A stretch of DNA of 64,000 bases from Polyangia bacterium (GCA_030430565.1 JAUIKS010000016.1:186001-250000); one strand, 5' to 3'; positions 27,155-36,318 are shown, counted from the first letter of the stretch. Translations and numbers: made by a program. The notes: generated from the letters alone by a model not told the origin.

Positions 27155-27503
27155 GGGAGAACCTCGGTCGGGCAAAATATTGTCGTGGCTCGTGAAGCTG
27201 GCAGCGGGCGTGTACGTCCTCGCGCTCCCAACACACGAAGCATTCGGTTGTCCTGTCAATGGTGCAGGGCGCGGGGGAGGCTGTCAAGCCCGATCGCGGC
27301 CGCGAAGCGGGGAAAACCGCACCTGGAGGGGGTGTAGGTCCCCGCTGAGTCGGCTGGCCCCGAGACCATCCTGCCCGTGACGGTCGCTTCGCGTCGCGAC
27401 ATTCGTCAGCCCGCGCGTGGTGATCGTCGCCAGCAGTGTCACAGCGCGTCGACGGCCGCGCGGGTGGTTGACACCGGGGCGACGACGGGCCAAATCGGGC
27501 GCC
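27155..27503. other. Divergent intergenic region upstream of purL
   Basis: About 350 bp between the divergent winged-helix gene and purL. Short Arg-rich frames here have no family features. The stretch must contain both promoters; an AT-rich patch (gcaaaatattgtcg, about 27172-27185) is the best candidate for the winged-helix gene promoter. I see no riboswitch-like fold by eye. Confidence 0.4.
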
Positions 27504-30500
27504 GTGCCAGTCTACAGGTTGGAGATCGAGACGCGCCCAGGGCTAGCCGACGCCTTGGCTGACGAGACGCTGCACCGCGTCCGTACCCAGCTCGGCGCGG
27601 AGGCGCCGAGCCTTCAGCAGCTCCGGACCCGGCGCGTGTACTTGATCGAGGCCGCCGAGGAGCTCGGCGCCGGCGTCGAGCTCGTTCGCGACGCGCTCGT
27701 CGATCCCGTGGTCGAGCGCGGCGCGCTCGGGACCTTGCCCGTGACCGGCGCGCCCTGGGCCGTCACCGTCGGCTTCCGACCTGGCGTTACGGACAGCGTG
27801 GGAAAGAGCGTGCGACGGGCGGCCCGCGATGCCCTCTCGGCGCGCGCGGGCGGTGAGGAGGGCGCGTCGCGGATCCTCGCGGTGTACACGGCGACGATGT
27901 TCTTGATGTGGGGGATCACGCGGGCCGAGGTCGAGCGGATCACCGGCGCGCTGCTCTACAACCCGCTGATCGAGCAGGTCACGATCGAGCGCGCGCCGCA
28001 CGAGGCGAGCACGAGCACGCCCCGCGCGGGCCAGGCTCGCGCGGCGACGACGGCCCACGTCCCGCTGCGAACGCTCGACGACGAGGGGCTGCTCGCGCTG
28101 TCGCGCGACGGGATGCTCGCGCTCAACCTCGAGGAGATGAAGGCGATCCGCGAGCACTTCGCGGGGCGCGACCGCGACCCGACCGACGCGGAGCTGGAGT
28201 GCCTGGCGCAGACCTGGAGCGAGCACTGCAAGCACAAGATCTTCGCCTCGCCGATCGACTACACGGATCCCAACGGGCGCACGTGGCGGATCCGCCGGGG
28301 GCTGTTTCGCGAGTACATCCGCGGCCTGACCGAGGCGCTCGCCGATCTGCGCGAGGTCCAGGAGATCGACCCGAAGGGGGCGCCGTTTCTGGTCTCGGTG
28401 TTCCACGACAACGCCGGCGTCGTGCGCTTCACCGACGAGGATCACCTGGTCTACAAGGTCGAGACGCACAACTCCCCGTCGGCGCTCGACCCCTACGGCG
28501 GCGCGATGACGGGGATCGTCGGGGTCAACCGCGACAGCCTCGGCACGGGCATCGGCGCCGAGCTGCTGACCAACGTGTGGGGTTACTGCTTCGGGCCGCC
28601 CGATCACGATCAGCCGCTGCCCAAGGGCTTGATGCACCCACGGCGGATCCGCGAGGGCGTCCACGCCGGCGTCATCGACGGCGGGAACCAGTCGGGCATC
28701 CCCTACAGCCGCGGGTGGGAGCTGTTTGACGCGCGCTACGCCGGCAAGCCGCTGGTCTACTGCGGCACGGTCGCGGTCATGCCGGTGTCCTCGGCCGGGC
28801 GCCCCAACCACGAGAAGCGGATCTCGGCGGGCGACGTGATCGTCATGCTCGGCGGGCGCATCGGCAAGGACGGGATCCACGGCGCGACCTTCTCGAGCGC
28901 GCAGCTCGACGAGGACTCGCCGGTGCAGGCCGTGCAGATCGGCGACCCGATCACGCAGAAGATGATGGCGGACATGCTCGCCGAGGCCCGCGAGCGCGGG
29001 CTCATGAGCGGCATCACCGACAACGGCGCGGGCGGCCTCTCGAGCAGCGTCGGCGAGCTGGCGACGCTGACCGGCGGCGCGCGCATCGACCTGGCGAAGG
29101 CGCCGCTCAAGTACCCGGGGCTGGCGCCTTGGGAGATCCTGATCTCGGAGGCGCAGGAGCGGATGACGGTCGCGGTCGCGCCGGCGCAGCTCGAGGACTT
29201 CCTCGAGCTGGCGCGCCGACGCGAGGTCGAGGCGACCGCGCTCGGCGAGTTCACGAAGACCGGGCGGCTCGAGGTCGTGCACGGTGATGAGCGGGTCGTC
29301 GACCTGGAGCTCGAGTTCCTGCACGACGGCGTGCCGCTGCCGGTCTTGGAGGCGCGCTGGGAGCCGCCGCCGCGGATGACCTCGAGCCTCGAGACGATCG
29401 AGCGCTGGACCCACGACGACGATGTTGCGACCGCCGTGCTCGACCTGCTCGCGCGACCCAGCGTCCGCAGCAACGCCGCGTTCGCGCGCCGCTACGATCA
29501 CGAGGTCAAGGGCCTGAGCGTGATCAAGCCGCTGGTCGGCGCCTGGGGCGACGTGCCGTCGGCGGCGTCGGTGATGCGGGTCCGGCACGGGCGCCGCGAG
29601 GGCGTCGTGTTGGCCGAGGGCGTGCACCCCTTCTACAGCGACATCGACACCCACGCGATGGCGACCGCGGTGGTCGACGAGGGCGTGCGCCGGGTGCTCT
29701 GCGCCGGCGCGCGCCTCGACCGCCTGAGCGCGCTCGACAACTTCTGCTGGCCCGACCCGATCGTCAGCGAGCGGACGCCCGACGGGCGCCACAAGCTCGC
29801 CCAGCTCGTGCGCTGCTGCGAGGGCCTGCGCGAGGCCTGCGAGGTCTACGGCGCGCCGCTGATCAGCGGCAAGGACTCGATGAAGAACGACGCGACGCTC
29901 GGCGGCGTCAAGATCTCGATCCCGCCGACCCTGCTCGTCAGCGTGATGGGGCAGATGCAAGATGTCCGTAGGGCCATCGGGATCGCGCCGCCGCGCGCCG
30001 GCGACGACGTGTACCTGCTCGGCGCGACGGCCTTCGAGCTCGGCGGCTCCGAGTTCGCGCGCATGCGCGGCCTGGTGCTCGACTCGGTGCCGCGCACGGA
30101 CCTGATCGCGGCGGTCGCCCGCTACCGCGCGTTCGTGGGGGCGCGCGACGGCGGCCTGGTCCGCTCGGCGCACGTCGTCGGTCGCGGCGGCCTCGCGGTC
30201 ACCCTGAGCCACATGGTGATGGCGAGCGAGCTCGGCCTCGACCTCGACGTCGGCGGGCTGCTCGCTGGCGAGCTGCCCCTGGCGGGGGCGCTGTTCTCGG
30301 AGTCGACGGGGCGGATCGTGTTCACGGCGCGGCCGAAGGATCGCGCGGCGGTCCAGGACGCGCTCGGCTCGCACGGGCTCGTGAAGCTCGGCGAGACCCG
30401 GCCCGCGCGCCCGTTCCGACGCGGGGCGCCGCGCGGCTGGCTGCGGATCGCGCGGCGTCACCGGCTGTACGTGGAGCTCGGCGCGCCGCGGCTGCGGACC

Positions 30501-30563
30501 TACTTCGCGGGCGGCGATCCACGGTCCGCGAGCGAGGGCTCGGGTGTCAAGGAGGAGGCATGA
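27504..30563 (+). CDS. purL: Phosphoribosylformylglycinamidine synthase, PurL with N-terminal PurS-like region
   Basis: About 1019 residues from GTG 27504 (VPVYRLEIETRPG). It catalyses the ATP-dependent FGAR to FGAM step of purine synthesis with ammonia from PurQ. The first ~80 residues resemble PurS (YRLEIETRPGLAD... RRVYLIEA). The catalytic region contains TWSEHCKHKIF, the ATP-binding VETHNSPSALDPYGGA, SDNG-type loop ITDNGAGGLSSSVGE, and later SGKDSMKN. At this length it is intermediate between the ~740-residue PurL of the PurSQL complex and the ~1300-residue fused enzyme, as in several delta-proteobacterial-type genomes. The stop overlaps the purQ start (ATGA). Confidence 0.93.
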   Translation: MPVYRLEIETRPGLADALADETLHRVRTQLGAEAPSLQQLRTRRVYLIEAAEELGAGVELVRDALVDPVVERGALGTLPVTGAPWAVTVGFRPGVTDSVGKSVRRAARDALSARAGGEEGASRILAVYTATMFLMWGITRAEVERITGALLYNPLIEQVTIERAPHEASTSTPRAGQARAATTAHVPLRTLDDEGLLALSRDGMLALNLEEMKAIREHFAGRDRDPTDAELECLAQTWSEHCKHKIFASPIDYTDPNGRTWRIRRGLFREYIRGLTEALADLREVQEIDPKGAPFLVSVFHDNAGVVRFTDEDHLVYKVETHNSPSALDPYGGAMTGIVGVNRDSLGTGIGAELLTNVWGYCFGPPDHDQPLPKGLMHPRRIREGVHAGVIDGGNQSGIPYSRGWELFDARYAGKPLVYCGTVAVMPVSSAGRPNHEKRISAGDVIVMLGGRIGKDGIHGATFSSAQLDEDSPVQAVQIGDPITQKMMADMLAEARERGLMSGITDNGAGGLSSSVGELATLTGGARIDLAKAPLKYPGLAPWEILISEAQERMTVAVAPAQLEDFLELARRREVEATALGEFTKTGRLEVVHGDERVVDLELEFLHDGVPLPVLEARWEPPPRMTSSLETIERWTHDDDVATAVLDLLARPSVRSNAAFARRYDHEVKGLSVIKPLVGAWGDVPSAASVMRVRHGRREGVVLAEGVHPFYSDIDTHAMATAVVDEGVRRVLCAGARLDRLSALDNFCWPDPIVSERTPDGRHKLAQLVRCCEGLREACEVYGAPLISGKDSMKNDATLGGVKISIPPTLLVSVMGQMQDVRRAIGIAPPRAGDDVYLLGATAFELGGSEFARMRGLVLDSVPRTDLIAAVARYRAFVGARDGGLVRSAHVVGRGGLAVTLSHMVMASELGLDLDVGGLLAGELPLAGALFSESTGRIVFTARPKDRAAVQDALGSHGLVKLGETRPARPFRRGAPRGWLRIARRHRLYVELGAPRLRTYFAGGDPRSASEGSGVKEEA

Positions 30564-31456
30564 TGGCGGTAGCGCTCAATCAACAGGTGCAGGGCCGCGC
30601 GGCCAAAGCCTTCGCGATCGACGCGAAGCGGGCGCGCGAGGTTCGGGTCTTGGTGATGACGGGCTACGGCCTGAACTGCGAGGCCGAGACCGCCGCGGGC
30701 TTCTCGATGGTCGGCGCCGACGTCACGCGCGCGCACGCGGCCGAGGTGTTCTCGGGCGGCGCGGACGCGCTCGCCGGCTACCACGTGCTCGCGTTCATCG
30801 GCGGCTTCTCGTTCGGCGATCACATCGCCAGCGGGCGGGTCTACGCCAACCGCCTGCGGTATCGGCTCGGCGATCGCCTGGCGCGCTTCATCGACGACGG
30901 CGGCCTGGCGATCGGCATCTGCAACGGCTTCCAGACCATGGTCAAGCTCGGGCTACTGCCGGCGGTCGGGCGCGCGCGCGGGAGCGGCCTGGCCGAGCAG
31001 ACAGCATCGCTCCTGCACAACGATCGCCTCGGCTACCGCGACGCGTGGGTGCGCTTGGTGATCGATCCCGACAGCCCGTGCGTGTGGACGCGCGGCCTCG
31101 CGGCGCACGGGCTGCTCTCGGTGCCGAGCCGGCACGGCGAGGGCAAGCTGGTGTTCGCCGACGAGGCGCTCGCGCGCGAGGTCGCCGAGTCGCGGCTGAT
31201 CCCGGTGCGCTACGCCGATGAGGACGGGCGGCCGACCGAGCGCTGGCCCGACAACCCCAACGGCTCGCCAGGAGGCGCTGCGGGGCTGTGTGACGCGAGC
31301 GGGCGGCTGTTCGGCCTGATGCCGCACCCCGAGGCGTACCTGTACCCCGAGGCGCACCCGGACTGGCTGCGCCAGCGAGACGCGGACGCGCTGCCAGAGT
31401 TCGGCGCGGGCCTCGGTGTGCTCGCCAACGGCGTGCGCGCGGCGATTGACGGCTGA
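30560..31456 (+). CDS. purQ: FGAM synthase glutaminase subunit PurQ
   Basis: A 298-residue class I glutamine amidotransferase that supplies ammonia to PurL. The nucleophile cysteine lies in IGICNGFQTMVKLG, and the His/Glu of the triad in GLMPHPEAYLYPEAHP. The N-terminus VRVLVMTGYGLNCEAET contains the family GxNC motif. It is longer than the ~230-residue Bacillus PurQ, as usual for the partner of the long PurL. The ATG overlaps the purL stop (ATGA) and is preceded by aaggaggagg, so translation is coupled. Confidence 0.93.
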   Translation: MMAVALNQQVQGRAAKAFAIDAKRAREVRVLVMTGYGLNCEAETAAGFSMVGADVTRAHAAEVFSGGADALAGYHVLAFIGGFSFGDHIASGRVYANRLRYRLGDRLARFIDDGGLAIGICNGFQTMVKLGLLPAVGRARGSGLAEQTASLLHNDRLGYRDAWVRLVIDPDSPCVWTRGLAAHGLLSVPSRHGEGKLVFADEALAREVAESRLIPVRYADEDGRPTERWPDNPNGSPGGAAGLCDASGRLFGLMPHPEAYLYPEAHPDWLRQRDADALPEFGAGLGVLANGVRAAIDG

Positions 31457-31729
31457 CTCCGTTGCTCGTGCGTTCGTACGCCGCGTCGAGCTACGTCGGC
31501 TGCGCGCGCGCACGCAGATTCACGGCGGGGAACGAGCGCGCTCAATCTGCGTGGGGTCCGGATCACGAGCGCGGCGCGGCGCGACTGTTATCCTGGGTGC
31601 CTGGAACAAGACCGCCACCAGGACTGGTTTCTCGGGACGGAGTCCCACGCGCACCACGGGCGCGTCACTGATCCGCGCGCGCTCGCGCTGCTCGAGGTCG
31701 CCGCCGAGACGCTGCCGCACGCCCAGCGC

Positions 31730-32779
31730 TTGCTCGCGCTCGCCGACCCCGAGGGCCGCGTCACGCGACGCAGCCAGGTGCTGTGCGCGGCGCTCGGCGT
31801 GCTCGCCGAGGCCTGTCAGCGGGCGCTCGGCGGGCGTCCCGAGCGTGATCGTCGGGTCGCGCTGGCGGCCGCCATGCTCGCGTTGCTCACCAAGATCGAC
31901 GACGAGGTCATCGATCGTCCCAGCTTCCACAACGGCGGTCCCGCGCGGGAGCCTCGCGCGGCGCTCGAGCGACGCACGCGGGCGTACCTCGACCCGACGC
32001 TGCGCTCGATCATCGCGCGTCGTCCACAGCGCGACGAGCCCCGCTGCGCGCTCGCGGCCCAGCTCGGCGTCCTGTTACGCGAGCTCGCCTGTACGCCCGC
32101 GCGGCTCGAGCGGCTGCTCGAGACCATCGCGTTCGGCTGGGAGGTGCAGGTCCGCGCGGTCTCGATCTACTCGGCGCACCCCGCCGAGGTCTCGCCGCAG
32201 GAGGTCGCGACGGTCACGGCGGAGATCAGCGGCGCCTGGCTGCAGATGATCACCGAGATCGGGACGCTGCCGGGGGACGCGAGCCGCTCGCTGCGGCCGG
32301 CGGAGCAGCGCGGGTTTCTGCGCTGGGGCGCCGACATTCAGCGCGCCGACGCGCTCTCGGACTTCGGCAAAGACCTCGCCGACGGCCTGGTCAGCACGGT
32401 CCCGGGGATGCGGCTCTACGCGCGCCTCGGCGAGGGCTACCTGCGCTGGGCTCGAGGCGGCGAGGAGGCGCGACTGTACGCGGCGCTCGCCGAGCACGAT
32501 ATCGACCGCGGGTGCCTGCCGACGCGCGCGGGGCCGCCGGTCGGCGGCGAGCTCTCGGGGCTGGGCGAGGTGCCGCGCTGGCTCGAGTGGATCCGCGGCT
32601 TCTTGACCTGGCGCTACCTCGCGCACCCGCTATCGCGACGCGGCGACCGTGATCCCGCGTTCTCACCCTTCCTCGACGCGCGGCCGAGCTGGGTCGACTA
32701 CGTGAGCGGTGTTCGGCGGCTCGCCGAGCGCTCCACCCGTCGGCCCGCGGCTCCCTCGCAGTTCTCGCAGGCGCCCTGA
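31730..32779 (+). CDS. Isoprenoid-synthase-like helical protein (start uncertain)
   Basis: A 349-residue all-helical frame counted from TTG 31730. TKIDDEVIDRP (about residue 55) and QRADALSDFGKDLADGL (about 205) have the spacing and character of the two aspartate-rich motifs of squalene/phytoene-synthase folds (DDxxD-like), so I suggest a trans-isoprenyl-synthase fold. This is tentative. The same frame continues upstream with coding character (HQDWFLGTESHAHHGRV... ETLPHAQRLL) for about 40 more codons but contains no ATG, GTG or TTG; CTG 31601 (LEQDRHQDW) is a candidate start. The gene ends 16 bp before the DUF5685 gene, implying an operon. Confidence 0.6.
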   Translation: MLALADPEGRVTRRSQVLCAALGVLAEACQRALGGRPERDRRVALAAAMLALLTKIDDEVIDRPSFHNGGPAREPRAALERRTRAYLDPTLRSIIARRPQRDEPRCALAAQLGVLLRELACTPARLERLLETIAFGWEVQVRAVSIYSAHPAEVSPQEVATVTAEISGAWLQMITEIGTLPGDASRSLRPAEQRGFLRWGADIQRADALSDFGKDLADGLVSTVPGMRLYARLGEGYLRWARGGEEARLYAALAEHDIDRGCLPTRAGPPVGGELSGLGEVPRWLEWIRGFLTWRYLAHPLSRRGDRDPAFSPFLDARPSWVDYVSGVRRLAERSTRRPAAPSQFSQAP

Positions 32780-32795
32780 GAGCCGGAACCACGCG

Positions 32796-34496
32796 ATGTT
32801 CGGAACGCTCAAGCCCCAGGCGTGCGGCCCCCGGCTCCCAGTCGTGCAGCGGGAGTACAGGCAGTTTTATTGCGGCACCTGCAAGAGCCTCGGGAGCCAG
32901 TTCGGGCTGCCCTACCGCGCGCTGCTCAGCCACGACGCGGTGTTCCTCGGCCTCTTGGTCGACGGCCTGCAGGAGGAGGCCGCGGCCCCCGATCGCTGCG
33001 TCTGCCCGATGGTGCCGGTGGCGACGCGCGCGACGGTCTCGCCCGACAGCGTCGCCATGCGCTACGCCGCCACCATGCAGATGCTGCTCGCGGATCAGTG
33101 GCTCGCCGATCGAGCGATCGACGGGCGCGCGCTGGCCCGCGTCGCGCGGCCGATCACGTCGCGCCTCGCGAGCGGCGCGCGCGAGACCCTGGCGACGCTC
33201 GGCGTCTCGCTCGCGGAGCTCGAGGGCTTCGAACACCGGCAGGCGGCGTCGGAGGTCGTCGGGGTGACGGGCCCCGCCCAGGCCGCGGCGCCGACGGCCG
33301 AGGCGCTCGCGTTCGTGTTCCAGCGGGTCGCCGGGCTGCCGGGGATCTGCGCGCCCGCGCGCGCCGACGAGGTCCAGCGCGGTCTCGCGCGGCTGGGCGC
33401 CGCCGTCGGGACCGCGATCTACCTGATCGACGCGCTCGAGGACCTGCCCGAGGACTTCGTGAAGGGCGACTTCAACCCCTGCCTCGAGGGGGCCGCCGGC
33501 GCCTTCGCGCTGTCGCGGACGAAGATCGAGGGCGCGAGCGCGGCCCTGCGAGCGGCGCTGCGCGAGATCCGAGCCGAGCTGGGCGCGCTGCCGCTGCGAC
33601 GTCACCGAGAGGTCCTGAGGAGCATCTTGATCGGGCGGCTGGGCTCGACCGGCGGCGCCGCGATCGCGGGCGCGGCGGCGCTGCTGCGCGAGGAGCGCGA
33701 GGCCGCGCTGCGGCGCTGGCGCGAGACCCCGTGGGTGAAGCGCCAGGCGATCCGCAGCGGCGCGCTCGCGGCCTCCGTGCTGATGGTCTTTTGGACATGG
33801 CTGATCGCGCGGGTCGGTACGGTCGCGGCCGCGGTCCGCGGGCGGCCGAACAACCCGGTGGACTCGGTGGGGGACCGCCTCGATCTGGGGACGCCCAGCG
33901 GCTACGGCGATGAGCTGCCGACCGTGCTCACCCCCGAGGAGCTGCTGCCCCCGGTCGAGCCGCTGCCGCCGGTGCCGCTCCACCCGATCCCCGAGACCAC
34001 CCCGGAGGCGCCCGGGCGCGGCGCCGGATCGCTGGCCTGGTGCTGCGACTTCGACGATCGCTGCGCGCGGCCCTGCGGCGGCTGCTTTGAGGAGTGCGGG
34101 AAGGGCTGCTCGGACTGCTCAGAGCTCGACTGCGACGGCTGCTGCGCGCCCTGCTCGGCCTGCGGTGAGCTGTGCGACGGCTGCGAGTGCGACGAGCTGT
34201 GCAACGACTGCGGCAAGCCCTGCGAGAGCTGCTGCGACGGCTGCACGGACAGCTGTGACGCCTGCGGCGACTGTGACCAGTGCTGCGAGGGCTGCGACGT
34301 GTGCGGCGACTGCGGGAACGCCTGCGGAGACTGCGGGAACTCGTGCGGCGGCTGCGGGAACGCGTGCGGTGACTGCGGCAAGGGCTGTAACGACTGCGGG
34401 AACGGCTGCAACGACTGCGGCAATGGTTGCAACAACTGCGGCGCGGCGATGACCGACACCTGCGCGAACGGTCATATCAACGGGCCGCCCTGTTAG
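32796..34496 (+). CDS. DUF5685 family protein with 44-cysteine C-terminal tail
   Basis: A 567-residue protein. Residues 1-300 match the DUF5685 pattern: MFGTLKPQ start, YRQFYCGTCKSLG with CxxC at about 28-31, LSHDAVFLGLLVD, and YLIDALEDLPEDFVKGDFNP, an acidic motif like that of isoprenoid-synthase folds. One transmembrane helix follows (about 323-345), then a Pro-rich linker (PPVEPLPPVPLHPIP). The tail from about residue 416 holds some 44 cysteines in 150 residues, mostly in C-x2-C-x3-C spacing. Its last part is seven near-identical heptads (CGDCGNA-type). The tail could bind many metal ions or be heavily disulfide-linked. Function unknown. Confidence 0.8.
   Translation: MFGTLKPQACGPRLPVVQREYRQFYCGTCKSLGSQFGLPYRALLSHDAVFLGLLVDGLQEEAAAPDRCVCPMVPVATRATVSPDSVAMRYAATMQMLLADQWLADRAIDGRALARVARPITSRLASGARETLATLGVSLAELEGFEHRQAASEVVGVTGPAQAAAPTAEALAFVFQRVAGLPGICAPARADEVQRGLARLGAAVGTAIYLIDALEDLPEDFVKGDFNPCLEGAAGAFALSRTKIEGASAALRAALREIRAELGALPLRRHREVLRSILIGRLGSTGGAAIAGAAALLREEREAALRRWRETPWVKRQAIRSGALAASVLMVFWTWLIARVGTVAAAVRGRPNNPVDSVGDRLDLGTPSGYGDELPTVLTPEELLPPVEPLPPVPLHPIPETTPEAPGRGAGSLAWCCDFDDRCARPCGGCFEECGKGCSDCSELDCDGCCAPCSACGELCDGCECDELCNDCGKPCESCCDGCTDSCDACGDCDQCCEGCDVCGDCGNACGDCGNSCGGCGNACGDCGKGCNDCGNGCNDCGNGCNNCGAAMTDTCANGHINGPPC
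34302..34439 (+). repeat. 21-bp tandem repeat encoding Cys heptads
   Basis: Six full copies and one partial copy of a 21-bp unit (tgcggcgactgcgggaacgcc and variants) in the coding sequence of the DUF5685 protein. They encode C-x2-C-G-x2 heptads. Third-position differences between copies show it is not a recent duplication. Confidence 0.85.
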
Positions 34497-34515
34497 GGGG
34501 CGAGTCACGACGACG

Positions 34516-34551
34516 CGAGGGGCCACCCGCGGCGACGCGGGTGGCCCCTCG
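34516..34551. terminator. Bidirectional terminator hairpin
   Basis: A perfect 16-bp stem (CGAGGGGCCACCCGCG and its complement) with a GCGA tetraloop, placed between the convergent DUF5685 and Spy-like genes. No T-run, but stem strength and position fit termination from both sides. Confidence 0.75.
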
Positions 34552-34571
34552 AACATGTCGTCTGGTGCCGA

Positions 34572-35144
34572 CTAGCCCGTGACGCTCGGCAGCCCGCCCG
34601 GGCGCTTGCCGTTCTTGCCGTTCTTGCCGTTCTTGCCGCGCTCGCCGTGGCCCTTACCGCCGCCCATCAGGGCTCGGACGCCGCGGCGCTCGATCGAGGT
34701 GGCGACCTTCTCGCGCTGCGCGGGGGTGAGGACCGCGTGGATCTGCATCGCGGTCTTGTGCATCTCGGCGCGCTGCTTGTCGCGGAGCGCGTCGAGCTGG
34801 CTGTAGATGCGCCGCATCGTGGCCTCGTTGGGCCGCGCCTTGCGGTACTCGGCCGCGAGCTGCGACTGGAGCTGCTCGAGCTGCGCGCGGCTCGCCTTGT
34901 GGGCCTCACGCTTGCCCTTGAGGATGCTCTGGAGCTGGGTCTTCTGCTGCGCGCTGCACTCGAGGCGTTGGCACATGCGCTCGATCTTGTCGCCTCCAGC
35001 GCCCGGTTTGCCCTTGCCGGGCTTCTTGGCGTTGGCGACCCCGGCGCCGAGGCCGACCACGAGGCCGGCGGTCAGGAGCGCGGTCGTGAGCGCGCGGCGG
35101 GCGATGGGGCGGCGGGTGGCGGTGTTGTTGGACTGGGTGGTCAT
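34572..35144 (-). CDS. Spy/CpxP-like periplasmic protein
   Basis: About 190 residues from MTTQSNN, preceded by ggagag. A twin-basic N-region and hydrophobic core (RRALTTALLTAGLVVGLGAGVANA) form a signal peptide. The mature part is helical, with repeated Gln/Lys/Glu (CSAQQKTQLQSILKGKREAHKASRAQLEQL) and the LTPAQREK element, an LTxxQ-type motif of Spy/CpxP chaperones. The C-terminus is a Lys/Gly/Asn repeat (GKNGKNGKNGK). A periplasmic stress or chaperone function is inferred from the motif. Confidence 0.65.
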   Translation of the reverse strand: MTTQSNNTATRRPIARRALTTALLTAGLVVGLGAGVANAKKPGKGKPGAGGDKIERMCQRLECSAQQKTQLQSILKGKREAHKASRAQLEQLQSQLAAEYRKARPNEATMRRIYSQLDALRDKQRAEMHKTAMQIHAVLTPAQREKVATSIERRGVRALMGGGKGHGERGKNGKNGKNGKRPGGLPSVTG

Positions 35145-35597
35145 GGCTGGCTCTCCTCGGGTCGTGGGGGTTGTGGGTCGTGGCTCGTGAACTCTCGGGC
35201 TGGCCGTCGCGCGGCTCGTTCGCCCTCGAGAGTCAGATTGACCCCCCCGAGAAAAGCCCACGCAGCGCTCGGGTAAGCCGCGCGTAAACCTCCTCGTGTT
35301 GTTGGTGAGCGCGTCGCGGCGCGCGAATTCAAACGCGCTCGGCCGCCCAGCGTTCGCAGCGGCCGTTCGCGTTTTCTAGTGCCGCGCGACTGGAGATGAA
35401 CGAGCCCGCCGGAGCTCAAGGGACGCGCGCGAGCTGGGGAGGGGCCGCCTGAGGACGGCGAGCGCGGAGGCGCCCGTCCGCTCGCTATCGTCGGGCGCTC
35501 GCCGCCCGGAAGGCGGAAGGGTCCCCGGCGTTAAGCAGCGGCCCGGCGTTCTCGTATCGCGTACGCCGCTGGTCGAGTGTTCATCGAGCAGGGCTGG
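35145..35597. other. Intergenic region without a supported gene
   Basis: About 450 bp between the Spy-like gene and the 3' end of pyrE, holding the Spy-like promoter and the pyrE downstream region. It contains one copy of an 18-bp sequence found again at 44 kb and a GC hairpin (ccttccgccttccgggcggcg RNA on the minus strand, about 35499-35519). No convincing open frame. Confidence 0.45.
35531..35548. repeat. Dispersed 18-bp repeat, copy A
   Basis: TTAAGCAGCGGCCCGGCG, identical to positions 44042-44059. On the minus strand both copies read as the end of a frame ...ERRAAA-stop, preceded by weakly similar residues (NTRPAAYAIR here). Confidence 0.6.
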
Positions 35598-36287
35598 CTA
35601 GCTCTGACCGGCGTGCTCGCGCAGGTAGGACTCGATCGCGGCCTTGCGGGCGTCGTCGACCACGACCTGCTCGCTGCCGTCCGCCGTCGTCACGGCGCGC
35701 CCGTGCAGCGCGTCCACGACCTCGCGGATGTTGACGATCGCGTGGACCGGCGCGGCGAGCTCCTCGCGCAGCTCGGCGACGGTCGTCTTGGCCGTCTTGC
35801 CGCGCTCCATGCGGTCGACCGCGACCACGACGCCCGCGAGCTCGACGCGGGCGGTCTCGCGCACCAGCGCGGCGGCCTCGCGGATCGAGCGTCCCGAGGT
35901 CACGACGTCGTCGACGATCACGACGCGCATCCCGTCGGCCGGCTGGGTGCCGACGAACCAGCCGCCCTCGCCGTGGTCCTTCTGCTCCTTGCGGTCGAAA
36001 CAGAAGCCGACATCACGCCCGCTCGTCGACGCGATCGCGACCGCGGTCCCGACCGCCAGCGGCACGCCCTTATAAGAAGGCCCAAAGACCAGATCGAACT
36101 CGAGCCCGGCGCGCGCGAGGCAAGCGGCGTAGGCCCGCCCGAGGCCCGCGATCGCGCTGCCGGTGCGCAGCTGACCGGCGTTCACGAAGTAGGGCGAGCG
36201 GCGCCCTGACTTGAGCGTGAAGTCGCCGAAGCGGAGCACCTCGTGGCGCACGAGCAGCTCGATGAAGTCCTGCTGAAAGCCCTGCAT
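35598..36287 (-). CDS. pyrE: Orotate phosphoribosyltransferase
   Basis: About 229 residues from MQGFQQDF. It converts orotate and PRPP to OMP in pyrimidine synthesis. Family marks are the N-terminal FGDFTLKSGRRSPYFVNAG, the substrate loop FGPSYKGVPLA, a flexible-loop segment FDRKEQKDHGEGG, and the PRPP-binding motif RVVIVDDVVTSGRS. The next gene upstream on the same strand ends 31 bp before the pyrE start, so they may share a transcript. Confidence 0.95.
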   Translation of the reverse strand: MQGFQQDFIELLVRHEVLRFGDFTLKSGRRSPYFVNAGQLRTGSAIAGLGRAYAACLARAGLEFDLVFGPSYKGVPLAVGTAVAIASTSGRDVGFCFDRKEQKDHGEGGWFVGTQPADGMRVVIVDDVVTSGRSIREAAALVRETARVELAGVVVAVDRMERGKTAKTTVAELREELAAPVHAIVNIREVVDALHGRAVTTADGSEQVVVDDARKAAIESYLREHAGQS

Positions 36288-36318
36288 CAGCCGGGCTTGT
36301 AGCACGCGGGACGCGGGA

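Noticed and set aside
27543..30461. 972-codon open frame antisense to purL
   Set aside because: Shadow frame produced by GC-rich codons; Arg/Ala/His-rich translation with no motif, while purL is certain.
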